64,000 nt of DNA from Thermoflavifilum aggregans (GTDB taxonomy: Bacteria > Bacteroidota > Bacteroidia > Chitinophagales > Chitinophagaceae). The position numbers and the translations under genes were made by a program. This document shows, in pieces, positions 18,954 to 26,907 of the stretch (position 1 is its first letter; each line of letters begins with the position of its first letter). Below the pieces are notes generated by a model, which worked only from the letters and a program-made list of their open reading frames with translations, was not told where the DNA came from and did no database searches. The DNA lies in assembly GCF_002797735.1 (NCBI RefSeq), contig NZ_PGFG01000001.1, positions 2,584,001-2,648,000 on the forward strand. Direction: 5' to 3'.

Positions 18954-19678
18954 AAAAGATTTTAAAATTCTGTGTTCTCCTTCTTGTATTGAAGCCTGCT
19001 ATATTGTTTGGACAGGAAAATGCTCAGCAACAAGGGCGTAGCGATGTAATTTATGGTATATATATTCCTCAGGACGATCCTGTGGCAAAGCAGCTGGTAC
19101 TTCTTGCACTCGAAAATGCAGATGCCAGATCAGCCGAACTCCAGGTGGAAGCTGCCAATGAGCAACTCAAGCTTGCCAAAACTGATTGGTGGAATAATGT
19201 GGCTTTATCAGGAAACATAAATGAATATTCAATTAGTCCACCCAAAAATTTAACCAATATTTACTATCCCAGATACAACTTTGGGGGTACCATTCCATTA
19301 GGAATATTTACCACGCATGCACATAAGGTAAGGCAGGCACGAAAAGAACTGGAAATTGCACAAATGGCCAAGCTGAGTAAATTTGAGGAGATCAAAACCA
19401 ATGTACTGAGCAGATACCAGGATTATCTGATGTATAAGCAACAACTGAGCATAGAAACTTCTGTGGTGGAAAACCTGTACAACACCTATCTGCAGGCTGA
19501 ACAAAAATTCAGAAACGGACAAATAAGTGTGGATGAGTATAACAAAGCCCTGCAGTCCTATAATGAAGAACTCAGTAAAAAAATTACTATGCAAAGGAAC
19601 CTTAATGTATCGAAACTGGAGATCGAAAGGTTGATCGGGGTACCCTTAGAGAATGTATTAAGAGCAGTAAATAAATAA
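18950..19678 (+). CDS. Short TolC-like outer-membrane efflux family protein
   Basis: A 242-residue exported protein with a signal peptide (about residues 1-21, ending LFGQ) and long amphipathic helices. Segments such as ADARSAELQVEAANEQLKLA and the GGTIPLGIF strand match one repeat of the TolC/OEP fold. Classical TolC proteins have two such repeats in about 430-470 residues, so this is half-length. Start and stop are clean, so it looks like a short form rather than a truncated gene. Position suggests a role in moving polysaccharide across the periplasm or outer membrane. The next gene is open in the same frame directly after this gene's TAA stop. Confidence 0.8.
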   Translation: MKKILKFCVLLLVLKPAILFGQENAQQQGRSDVIYGIYIPQDDPVAKQLVLLALENADARSAELQVEAANEQLKLAKTDWWNNVALSGNINEYSISPPKNLTNIYYPRYNFGGTIPLGIFTTHAHKVRQARKELEIAQMAKLSKFEEIKTNVLSRYQDYLMYKQQLSIETSVVENLYNTYLQAEQKFRNGQISVDEYNKALQSYNEELSKKITMQRNLNVSKLEIERLIGVPLENVLRAVNK

Positions 19679-19876
19679 AAACATTCAACACATAATCCTA
19701 TAACAAGTACACAAAAATTCAATGCAGCTGCTTTAGCAGAGAGATTTTTTTCCAGAAAATATCTGCATGCCATAATTATTATCCTATCCTTACCAACAGC
19801 TGCACTTCTACTTTCCTCACTAAGATGGCATTACCTGGTTGATAGCCCGATATTTCAATACATAGCCAGAAAGCTA

Positions 19877-21268
19877 TTGGACGGCGCTATACCATACAAG
19901 GAAATATTTGATATGAATATGCCAGGTACGTACTGGATACATATGGCTACCCTTCAACTATTTGGTGAATCAAACCTGGGATTTCGTATAGTAGATCTTT
20001 TGTTTCTATGTATCACCCTGTTTGCCGGAGGTAAAATATTAAAGCCATTCGGAATCACATCAATTTTGCTTTTCGTAATCTCATTTGCTAGTATTCATCT
20101 TTCGGGAGGAGAAGTAGCTATGGGTGAAAGAGATTTTTTCATGATAGCATGCATCAGTGTGTCTATATGGCTATTCCTGAATGCACAAAAGAAATTTTAT
20201 TTCCTGAATCTGTTTTTATCCGGAATATTTTTGGGATATGCAACAGGAATTAAACCTACAGGAATCTTATTCTTTATTCTCCTTTGTGGTGCTCTTTTCT
20301 TAAGTCAGAAAGATGATCATAAAAAAATGCTTAAAGGAACCTTGTTCATAACAATTGGTTATCTTTTTTTTCCTGCTTTATTTGTTTTATGGATTGTGGA
20401 TAAAGGTGGATTATCAAGTTTTCTGGATATGCTTATTCATTATCTGCCTATATTCAATAAGGGGGCTAAAAACTCTATTTTTACCCTGATAAGCACAATA
20501 TGGCGAACACCGGTTGGGATATTGCTTGTTTTCTTTATTTTGAGCATACCCTTTCTAAAAGAGTTGATACATGATAATAGCAAAAAAAGAATAATCAATT
20601 TGTTAATTCTTTCCGGAATCCTATTCTCTCTTATGCATTATCTGGTACAGGGTACTGATTTTTATTATCATTTATATCCTCTATATTTTTTTTCATCTGT
20701 ATTTCTTTCCATTATCATCTATTATCTGCTGAGATCAGATGATAAAAGGATAAAATTATTTGGATTCCTGATGATAATATCATGGATGTGTATATTAGAC
20801 TTATTCACTATTCCAACAATTGTAAAAAAGGCAAACCCTATAAATCAATATGACAGGCAGGTAGCGGAGCAGCCAGCTATGATTCAGGAAATAGTAGACA
20901 AATTGAAAAAAGACTCCATTCATGAACATGAAAAGGTACAGGTGTTTGATGAATTAGGAGGTGGGCCTAATGTACTTTTAGAATTGCATGCTGATATCCC
21001 CACCAGATTCTTACAGGAAGTTCATTTCACGGAAATGGAATGGAAGGGGGTTTTCCCACCTTATCTGCAAAGCTTATGGGATGAATTTATTTTTGGACTT
21101 TACGCCCATAAGCCACGATATACTGTTATGTTCAAAAGCAGCTATTTTTACCTGAACAAAGCAAGTAATGAAGGAGAGAAAATTGAGCTCAATCATTTTA
21201 TCAAAGAATATTATAGGCCCATTGCAGAGACAGAAAAGTACATCATTTATAAAGTAAAAGATTTCTGA
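19877..21268 (+). CDS. GT-C type membrane glycosyltransferase, start unclear or frameshifted
   Basis: A polytopic protein of at least 463 residues with about ten helices, resembling the dolichyl-phosphate-mannose-type (GT39/ArnT-like) families that use lipid-linked sugar donors. The given start is a TTG inside the conserved first-loop region: the codons just upstream read VDSPIFQYIARKLLDGAIPYK in slices, preceded by a hydrophobic helix, so the true N-terminus is upstream. No ATG, GTG or TTG exists in frame between the previous gene's stop (19676-19678) and 19877. An ATG at 19722 would give a normal N-terminus (MQLLLAERFFSRKY) if one T were added to the T-run at 19732-19734. Either a rare start codon, a natural frameshift or a sequencing error is involved. 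Confidence 0.75.
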   Translation: MDGAIPYKEIFDMNMPGTYWIHMATLQLFGESNLGFRIVDLLFLCITLFAGGKILKPFGITSILLFVISFASIHLSGGEVAMGERDFFMIACISVSIWLFLNAQKKFYFLNLFLSGIFLGYATGIKPTGILFFILLCGALFLSQKDDHKKMLKGTLFITIGYLFFPALFVLWIVDKGGLSSFLDMLIHYLPIFNKGAKNSIFTLISTIWRTPVGILLVFFILSIPFLKELIHDNSKKRIINLLILSGILFSLMHYLVQGTDFYYHLYPLYFFSSVFLSIIIYYLLRSDDKRIKLFGFLMIISWMCILDLFTIPTIVKKANPINQYDRQVAEQPAMIQEIVDKLKKDSIHEHEKVQVFDELGGGPNVLLELHADIPTRFLQEVHFTEMEWKGVFPPYLQSLWDEFIFGLYAHKPRYTVMFKSSYFYLNKASNEGEKIELNHFIKEYYRPIAETEKYIIYKVKDF

Positions 21269-21298
21269 TTTTAATGCAGCAGTGTTTAATTTATTTGC

Positions 21299-21321
21299 TT
21301 CAGCCCTGACCTGTAGCTGAA
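21299..21321. terminator. Possible weak bidirectional terminator
   Basis: A 6-bp inverted repeat TTCAGC/GCTGAA with an 11-nt loop lies between the convergent glycosyltransferase and alcohol dehydrogenase genes and is followed by an A/T-rich stretch. The stem is short, so this is tentative. Confidence 0.3.
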
Positions 21322-21337
21322 AAATAAAAGATCTTCA

Positions 21338-22327
21338 TTATTCCATCTTCAATACCGCTGCGCCTTTGATGCGGCCGGCCTTCAGATCGGCCAGGGCATG
21401 ATTGGCCTGATGAAGAGGATAGAAGCTGACTTCGGTGTGAATGGGAATATGCGCAATAGTCTGGAAAAAAGTTTCTCCGTCTTCCCGGGTAAGATTGGCT
21501 ACTGACTGGATGCTTCGTTCTTCCCAAAGCCAGCGGTAAGGGAATGATGGGATATCGCTCATATGAATGCCACCGCAGATCACCTGTCCGCCTTTATCTA
21601 CTGCCTGCAACGCCTGAGGAATCAACGCTCCTACCGGTGCAAAGAGGATAGCTGCATCTAGCTTGACAGGCGGCAGTTCAGATGAACCTCCGGCCCAAGA
21701 TGCACCCATACGCCGGGCAAAACGCTGCCCTGGCTGATCGCCATCACGGGTAAAAGCATATATTTCCTTCCCCTGGCTGACTGCGATCTGTGTGAGAATA
21801 TGCGCTGCGGCACCAAACCCATACAGGCCAATTCGCCTGGCCGATGAACGAATCATGCGATAGGAACGAAAACCAATCAGCCCCGCGCAAAGCAGAGGTG
21901 CCATTTCCGGTCTGCGGCAGTTTTTAGGTAAAGCAAAAGCATAGTCCTGATGCACAACGGTATATTCAGCATATCCTCCCTGCCGGGTATAACCGGTAAA
22001 CAAAGCCCGCTCACACAGGTTTTCCATGCCTTTCTGACAATACACGCAATGCCCGCAGGTATAGCCCAGCCAGGGAATACCTACCCAATCGCCTACCTGC
22101 CAGCGGGTAACATCTGTGCCCAGTGCTTCGACCCGGCCGATGATTTCATGTCCGGGAATCAAAGGCAAAAGCGGATCAGGTAGTTCACCATCCACCACAT
22201 GCAAATCCGTCCGGCATACGCCACAGGCCACAACGCGCACAAGGATTTCTGCCGGCGCAGGCTGCGGAACAGGCCATTGCTCTCTCTGCAAGGGTTTACT
22301 CACTTCATGAAGAACCATGGCCTTCAT
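21338..22327 (-). CDS. Zinc-dependent alcohol dehydrogenase
   Basis: A medium-chain NAD(P)-dependent alcohol dehydrogenase of about 329 residues. It has the catalytic-zinc ligands CGVCRTDLH and PGHE, four structural-zinc cysteines in CGHCVYCQKGMENLC, and a Rossmann region around RIGLYGFGAAAH. The Rossmann glycine motif is GFGAAAH, as in the AdhP-like zinc-binding alcohol dehydrogenase subgroup. The frame opens at 22345, but a perfect -7 element (22351-22358) would put the transcript start almost on that ATG, so Met7 at 22327 is preferred; it gives the usual MKAMVLHE start. It lies 39 nt downstream of a 105-residue gene and may also be read from that gene's promoter. Substrate range is unknown. 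Confidence 0.88.
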   Translation of the reverse strand: MKAMVLHEVSKPLQREQWPVPQPAPAEILVRVVACGVCRTDLHVVDGELPDPLLPLIPGHEIIGRVEALGTDVTRWQVGDWVGIPWLGYTCGHCVYCQKGMENLCERALFTGYTRQGGYAEYTVVHQDYAFALPKNCRRPEMAPLLCAGLIGFRSYRMIRSSARRIGLYGFGAAAHILTQIAVSQGKEIYAFTRDGDQPGQRFARRMGASWAGGSSELPPVKLDAAILFAPVGALIPQALQAVDKGGQVICGGIHMSDIPSFPYRWLWEERSIQSVANLTREDGETFFQTIAHIPIHTEVSFYPLHQANHALADLKAGRIKGAAVLKME

Positions 22328-22350
22328 GTACGTTGGGAAGTGCATTTCTT

Positions 22351-22358
22351 CAAATCTA
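22351..22358 (-). promoter_or_regulatory. -7 promoter element for the alcohol dehydrogenase
   Basis: Read on the minus strand the element is TAGATTTG, a perfect match to the Bacteroidota TAnnTTTG. Two TTTG tetramers lie 9 and 13 nt upstream, closer than the usual 18-20 nt, so the -33 box is uncertain. Confidence 0.45.
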
Positions 22359-22366
22359 CTGAAATA

Positions 22367-22684
22367 TCAAACAAAAGCAACATGGCTTAGCTCAGCCTGG
22401 CCAGCATATGCCCTAAACAAGCGATCAAACAATACCCTGAGGATCTGCAATACATCTCTGCCTTTCAAATTACCGGTAACTGTGCGATCCGGGCCATCCA
22501 ATTTTAGATAAACCATGTACTGGCCTGCCTCTTCCTCAACCACACGCACCCCCACATATTCAAGCCGAATACCCCTTTTCTCAGCCCGTTCAATTTCCTT
22601 TACGCACTGCCTAAGCACAGGCAGAAAATCGTCTTGCTTTTGCAAATGAATAGAAATGGCGGCAGCATAATTATCTAATCTCAT
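22367..22684 (-). CDS. Uncharacterised 105-residue protein
   Basis: A small soluble protein of 105 residues with no signal peptide or membrane helix. It begins MRLDNYAAAIS and is rich in charged residues, with an alternating helix/strand pattern (a helix from about residues 15-37, strands around 41-62 and a C-terminal helix near 75-92). The family is not recognised. It has its own -7 box and, further upstream, two Crp/Fnr-type operators, so expression is probably tied to redox state, oxygen or a second messenger. The downstream zinc alcohol dehydrogenase is the likely partner in the transcription unit. Confidence 0.75.
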   Translation of the reverse strand: MRLDNYAAAISIHLQKQDDFLPVLRQCVKEIERAEKRGIRLEYVGVRVVEEEAGQYMVYLKLDGPDRTVTGNLKGRDVLQILRVLFDRLFRAYAGQAELSHVAFV

Positions 22685-22719
22685 AGTAAAAAAGATTTTT
22701 AAAACTGGAGAAGATATAA

Positions 22720-22727
22720 CAAACTTA
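22720..22727 (-). promoter_or_regulatory. -7 promoter element for the 105-residue gene
   Basis: On the minus strand this is TAAGTTTG, a perfect TAnnTTTG match 36 nt before the start codon. No TTTG is found at -33, which would be consistent with a promoter that depends on the activator sites just upstream. Confidence 0.6.
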
Positions 22728-22750
22728 TGCGCTAAAAACCATCTAAAAGG

Positions 22751-22785
22751 TGATCGAAGTCACTGTATCGTGGTGACTTTAGTCA
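22751..22785. promoter_or_regulatory. Tandem Crp/Fnr-type operators
   Basis: Two TGA-N6-TCA sites, TGATCGAAGTCA (22751-22762) and TGACTTTAGTCA (22774-22785), have centres 23 bp apart. Relative to a transcript start estimated 5 nt past the -7 box at 22720, their centres fall near -41 and -64, the classic activator positions. A 7-bp inverted repeat AAGTCAC/GTGACTT (22757-22779) overlaps both. A further GTGAA-N5-TTCAC repeat lies at 22799-22813. Confidence 0.5.
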
Positions 22786-22823
22786 ACTCATACAATCGGT
22801 GAAACCTGTTCACATAAAACCGT

Positions 22824-22853
22824 TTTCGCAGGTACAAGGAATTCGTACATTTG
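22824..22853 (+). promoter_or_regulatory. Promoter of tRNA-Arg
   Basis: A perfect -7 element TACATTTG (22846-22853) with a -33-like TTTC (22824-22827) and an 18-nt spacer lies just upstream of the tRNA gene, placing the transcript start a few bases before the mature 5' end. Confidence 0.65.
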
Positions 22854-22862
22854 CATCGTGTT

Positions 22863-22934
22863 GGCCCCGTAGTTCAATGGATAGAACAGCGGTTTCCTAA
22901 ACCGTTAATACAGGTTCGATTCCTGTCGGGGCTA
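22863..22934 (+). tRNA. tRNA-Arg (anticodon CCT)
   Basis: A full cloverleaf can be drawn. The acceptor GGCCCCG pairs with CGGGGCT (first pair G-U), followed by T8-A9, D-stem GTTC/GAAC, anticodon stem GCGGT/ACCGT with loop TTCCTAA, and T-arm ACAGG-TTCGATT-CCTGT, with discriminator A. The anticodon CCT decodes AGG (arginine). CCA is not encoded; the following bases are CTA. Confidence 0.95.
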
Positions 22935-23020
22935 CTAAACCTGCATAATAATTTTACGGGCATCATCAGGGAAATATATCGGTCCTGCAGCGAATGAATA
23001 AGCAAAATAAGTTCAAAGGT

Positions 23021-24253
23021 TTAATCCAGCACTTCAATCTGATTGCGAAGCAAATCGTCAATCGTTTCGCGGGAACGAATCAGGTGATATTGATTATCTT
23101 TCACCAGTACTTCAGCAGGCCGCAAGCGGGAATTGTAGTTGGATGACATTTCAAATCCATAGGCACCCGCATTGTAGAATACCAGCAAATCGCCTTCGCG
23201 GATTTCATTGATTTTCCGATCCCAGGCAAAAGTATCGGTTTCACAGATATATCCCACCACGGTATAAATGCGCTCCGGCCCTTTGGGATTGGAAATATTG
23301 CGAATCATGTGATAGGCATCATAAAACATCGGGCGGATCAGATGATTGAATCCGGAATTGACACCGGCAAACACCGTAGCCAATGTTTGCTTGATTACAT
23401 TCACCTTTACCACAAAATAGCCTGCTTGGCTAACCAGGTATTTACCGGGTTCAAAACATAAGGTAAGCGGACGATGATATTGAGCTGCAAACTGATTAAA
23501 CAAGGTGGACAATTTTTCACCCAACAAATCAATATCTGTTTCCGTATCATCGGGATGATAGGCTACTTTAAAGCCGCTGCCCAAATCAATAAAATCGAGC
23601 TGATCAAAATGCTGAGCCATATCCAGCAATATTTCCACGCCCCGCAGAAACACATCCACATCTTTGATTTCCGAACCTGTGTGCATGTGCAGACCGTTCA
23701 CATGCAAGCCAGTTGACTTGACAATACGTTCTATATGCCGGATCTGATGAATAGAAATACCAAACTTGCTATCAATATGTCCAGTTGAAATTTTGTAATG
23801 CCCGCCCGCATTGATATGCGGATTGAGGCGAATGCACACCGGATAGGATCCGCCAAAGCGATTTCCAAATTGTTCCAGGATGGAAATATTGTCAATATTG
23901 ATTTTAACACCCAATTCCTTGGCAGCTATCATTTCATCCAGATCCACACAATTCGGTGTAAAGATGATTTGCTGAGGTTCAAAACCTGCACGAAGTCCCA
24001 GCTGCACTTCCTGAATGGAAACCGTATCCAGTCCTGCACCCAGCTGCCGCATGAGTTTCAATATATTGATATTGGTCAATGCCTTGCAGGCATAATAAAT
24101 TTGCACCGGAGCCTTCTGAAAAGCTTTTTTCATCTTTTCGTACTGCCGCTGAATTTTCTCAGCATGATATACATATACCGGAGTGCCGAACTGGTGGGCA
24201 ATATCCATCAATACCTGTCCGGGCAATACATCTGCATGGGTATGTCGGGCCAT
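23021..24253 (-). CDS. lysA: Diaminopimelate decarboxylase
   Basis: A 410-residue PLP enzyme of the alanine-racemase-fold decarboxylase family, catalysing the last step of lysine synthesis: meso-diaminopimelate to lysine and CO2. The PLP lysine is Lys57 in YYACKALTN. Further family features are HMHTGSEI, IDLGSGF, CFEPGKYLV, the catalytic Cys in GYICETDTFA, and the C-terminal YNAGAYGFEMSSNYNSR. Length is normal for LysA. A perfect -7 element lies 27 nt upstream, so it has its own promoter. It shares no obvious operon with its neighbours. Ornithine or arginine decarboxylases of this fold are less likely given the CETD motif. Confidence 0.92.
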   Translation of the reverse strand: MARHTHADVLPGQVLMDIAHQFGTPVYVYHAEKIQRQYEKMKKAFQKAPVQIYYACKALTNINILKLMRQLGAGLDTVSIQEVQLGLRAGFEPQQIIFTPNCVDLDEMIAAKELGVKINIDNISILEQFGNRFGGSYPVCIRLNPHINAGGHYKISTGHIDSKFGISIHQIRHIERIVKSTGLHVNGLHMHTGSEIKDVDVFLRGVEILLDMAQHFDQLDFIDLGSGFKVAYHPDDTETDIDLLGEKLSTLFNQFAAQYHRPLTLCFEPGKYLVSQAGYFVVKVNVIKQTLATVFAGVNSGFNHLIRPMFYDAYHMIRNISNPKGPERIYTVVGYICETDTFAWDRKINEIREGDLLVFYNAGAYGFEMSSNYNSRLRPAEVLVKDNQYHLIRSRETIDDLLRNQIEVLD

Positions 24254-24279
24254 AAATCAAACAATCATGGGAAATGGGG

Positions 24280-24287
24280 CAAATTTA
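24280..24287 (-). promoter_or_regulatory. -7 promoter element for lysA
   Basis: On the minus strand the element is TAAATTTG, a perfect TAnnTTTG match 27 nt upstream of the lysA start codon. No -33 TTTG is found at the right distance. Confidence 0.5.
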
Positions 24288-24305
24288 GGAGAAATCCCCT
24301 TGCAG

Positions 24306-25682
24306 TTATGATTTTAAATTTTCTTCTGCAAAAAACTGATGAAAATACGGAATGGTTTCAATGCCTTTGAAAAAGTTGGCCAGATCGAATTTTTCATTGG
24401 GTGCATGCAGGCAATCATCATCCAAACCGAAACCTAAAAATACCGTATGTGCTCCTAATGTTTTCAGGAACACGGAAGTAATGGGAATGCTACCACCCCC
24501 ACGCACGGGAACCGGTTCTTTACCCAAAGTGGCCTGCATAGCCCGGGCTGCTGCCCGATAAGCTGGATGGCTGATGGGCAACACATAGGGATCACCGCCA
24601 TGCAAAGGTTTGACTTCTACCTGTACACTTGTGGGAGCTATCTTTTTTAGGTGATCGCCAAGCAATTGGGTGATTTTCTGATGATCCTGATGCGGCACCA
24701 GCCGGCACGATATTTTGGCGTAGGCTTTTGATGGCAATACGGTTTTGGCACCTTCGCCAGTATAGCCGCTCCAGATGCCATTGATTTCAAGCGTAGGGCG
24801 GATTCCAATCCGTTCTCGTGTGGTATAGCCTTTTTCACCCCAGAAATCGCGTACACCTGTTTCCCGCTTAAACTGTTCCGGATCAAACGGAGCCTTTGCC
24901 AGCAAAGCACGTTCTTCCGCCGGAATTTCTTCCACGTCATCATAAAAGCCTGGAATATTCACCCGATTATCTGCATCATGCAGTTGGGCAATCATCTGGC
25001 AGAGAATGGTGGCCGGATTGGGCACAGCTCCCCCATACACTCCGCTATGCAAATCATGATCGGGGCCCGTTACTTCCACTTGCACGTAAGCCAGTCCGCG
25101 CACGCCCACATCAATGGAAGGCTGCTGCAGGCTAATCAGGGCTGTATCACTCACCAACACCACATCACACTTCAGCATATCGCTGTGTTGCTGTACAAAT
25201 GCGGCCAGGTGTGTGGAACCAATTTCTTCTTCTCCTTCAATGATAAATTTCAGGTTCACAGGCAGCGTTTGCGTGCGGGTCATGATCTCCAGTGCTTTTA
25301 CATGCATAAAAAACTGGCCCTTGTCATCGCTGGCTCCCCGTGCGTAAATCCGTCCATCACGAATGATAGGATCAAACGGATCATGATGCCAAAGCGAAAG
25401 CGGATCTACAGGCTGCACATCATAATGTCCATAAACCAACACGGTGGGTAACTGATCGGATATATGTTTTTCAGCATATACTACCGGATGGCCAGCTGTT
25501 GGGAATATCTGCACCCTATCAGCACCAGCCTGTTCCAGATATTGTTTAACCAGTTCGGCACATCGCTGAACATCCTGCTTATGAGCTGTATCTGTGCTGA
25601 TGGAAGGAATACGGAGCAATTCACTCAACTCCTTCACAAACCGATCACGATGTGCCGAAATATAGTCCTGCCAAGCTTTCAT
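24306..25682 (-). CDS. M20 family dipeptidase
   Basis: A 458-residue zinc peptidase of family M20 that cleaves dipeptides or short peptides, probably in the cytoplasm as there is no signal peptide. Visible metal and catalytic motifs are VYGHYDVQPVDP (His and Asp), ARGASDDKGQFF (bridging Asp), EGEEEIGSTH (catalytic Glu and metal Glu) and GGSIP near the C-terminus. A dimerisation domain is inserted in the middle (about residues 195-350). Length matches the CNDP/PepV-like M20 dipeptidases. A near-consensus -7 element (TAAACTTG, minus strand, 25700-25707) with TTTG 16 nt further upstream lies before it. Confidence 0.92.
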   Translation of the reverse strand: MKAWQDYISAHRDRFVKELSELLRIPSISTDTAHKQDVQRCAELVKQYLEQAGADRVQIFPTAGHPVVYAEKHISDQLPTVLVYGHYDVQPVDPLSLWHHDPFDPIIRDGRIYARGASDDKGQFFMHVKALEIMTRTQTLPVNLKFIIEGEEEIGSTHLAAFVQQHSDMLKCDVVLVSDTALISLQQPSIDVGVRGLAYVQVEVTGPDHDLHSGVYGGAVPNPATILCQMIAQLHDADNRVNIPGFYDDVEEIPAEERALLAKAPFDPEQFKRETGVRDFWGEKGYTTRERIGIRPTLEINGIWSGYTGEGAKTVLPSKAYAKISCRLVPHQDHQKITQLLGDHLKKIAPTSVQVEVKPLHGGDPYVLPISHPAYRAAARAMQATLGKEPVPVRGGGSIPITSVFLKTLGAHTVFLGFGLDDDCLHAPNEKFDLANFFKGIETIPYFHQFFAEENLKS

Positions 25683-25699
25683 ACAATAAGATTATCACA

Positions 25700-25727
25700 C
25701 AAGTTTACGTCTTTTCACTTAAACAAA
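25700..25727 (-). promoter_or_regulatory. Probable promoter of the M20 dipeptidase
   Basis: On the minus strand TTTG (25727-25724) is followed after 16 nt by TAAACTTG (25707-25700), a 7/8 match to TAnnTTTG. The spacing is a little short. Confidence 0.35.
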
Positions 25728-25772
25728 AACAGTTGAAAAGATCAGAAGTTTGGTATTAGGAAAAAGATTCTT

Positions 25773-26873
25773 TCACCGTGCATGCTCCAGATGATTGGGA
25801 ATACATACCTCAAAGGTGGTACCTTCACCATACACAGAGCGTACATCAATTGTGCCTCCCATACGGTTGACAGCTTCTTTGGCAATATATAATCCAATGC
25901 CTGCACCTGGCTTGTTCAAGCTTTTGGTTCGGAAAAACATTTTAAAAATGTTTTGCAAATGCTCTTGAATGATTCCGATACCATTGTCTGATACTTCAAT
26001 TACAGCCTGGCTGGGATTTACTTTTACCCGAATTGCCACCCAGGGATTTTGCTCATCAGGCTTCTGATATTTTATGGCATTGGATATCAGATTATTCAAT
26101 ACCACATTCACACGAAAGTTATCACCAATAAAAGGTACAGGTTGATCTACATCAATTTTAAATTCCACATTGAGATGCAGATGCCGGAAACTTTCAATGG
26201 TATCTTCAATTTGTTGCCTGAAGTTGATGGGTTCATATTCAATTTCCAGTCTTGAATTCTTGTAATATTCAATGATTTTTTGGATAAAATCATCCAGGCG
26301 CAGCACGCTGGTTTCAATCATCTGCATGTATCCATTCGGATCAATGACCGACTGATCCATTTTAGCCAGGTTCAGGATACCGAGCACCGACATCAACGGT
26401 GAGCGCAAATCATGGGATACACTGTAAATAAAGCGACTCAGTTCATCGTTGGTTTTTTCCAGCATCTGCATTTTTTCTCTCAGCTCCACCCGGGTTGTAT
26501 AGATTTCATACGCATTATGAATCGTATTATGCAGTTCGGCTTCATTCCAGGGTTTGCGGATATACCGGTAAATACGGCCTTCGTTCACGGCTTCAATCAG
26601 GGCTTCCATGTCCATATGTGCTGTTAGCAGCACCCGCAAAGGATCTGGATATTTTTTGCGGATATCGGCCAGGAATTCCACACCTGTCATGCCCGGCATT
26701 CGCTGGTCGGCAATCACAAGATGGATAGGCTGTTCCTGTTCAAGAATCTGGTAGGCTTCATCGAAATGGGGGGCAGTAAAAACATCATATTCACGTCGAA
26801 AGGTGGCACGAAATGCAGCCAAATTATTGACCTCGTCGTCCACATACAATATCCTGATGCGTTCTGCAGGCAT
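25773..26873 (-). CDS. Response regulator-histidine kinase hybrid (REC-HisKA-HATPase)
   Basis: A 366-residue cytoplasmic protein. An N-terminal receiver domain (about residues 5-120) has ILYVDDE, the phospho-Asp in VIADQRMPG (about 55) and the Lys in RKPWNEAEL. A short coiled coil leads to a HisKA domain with SVSHDLRSPL (about 154-163) and an HATPase domain with the N box (LNNLISNAIKY), G1 (VSDNGIGI) and G2 (GAGIGLYIAKEAV). There is no DNA-binding output, so phosphoryl groups probably pass on to another regulator. It begins 34 nt after the sensor kinase gene on the same strand and is the last gene of the GNAT/E1/sensor operon. Composition is like the core genome. Confidence 0.92.
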   Translation of the reverse strand: MPAERIRILYVDDEVNNLAAFRATFRREYDVFTAPHFDEAYQILEQEQPIHLVIADQRMPGMTGVEFLADIRKKYPDPLRVLLTAHMDMEALIEAVNEGRIYRYIRKPWNEAELHNTIHNAYEIYTTRVELREKMQMLEKTNDELSRFIYSVSHDLRSPLMSVLGILNLAKMDQSVIDPNGYMQMIETSVLRLDDFIQKIIEYYKNSRLEIEYEPINFRQQIEDTIESFRHLHLNVEFKIDVDQPVPFIGDNFRVNVVLNNLISNAIKYQKPDEQNPWVAIRVKVNPSQAVIEVSDNGIGIIQEHLQNIFKMFFRTKSLNKPGAGIGLYIAKEAVNRMGGTIDVRSVYGEGTTFEVCIPNHLEHAR

Positions 26874-26907
26874 ACACTTGGTTGTTTTAATCCCTCAGCT
26901 CCTGAGT

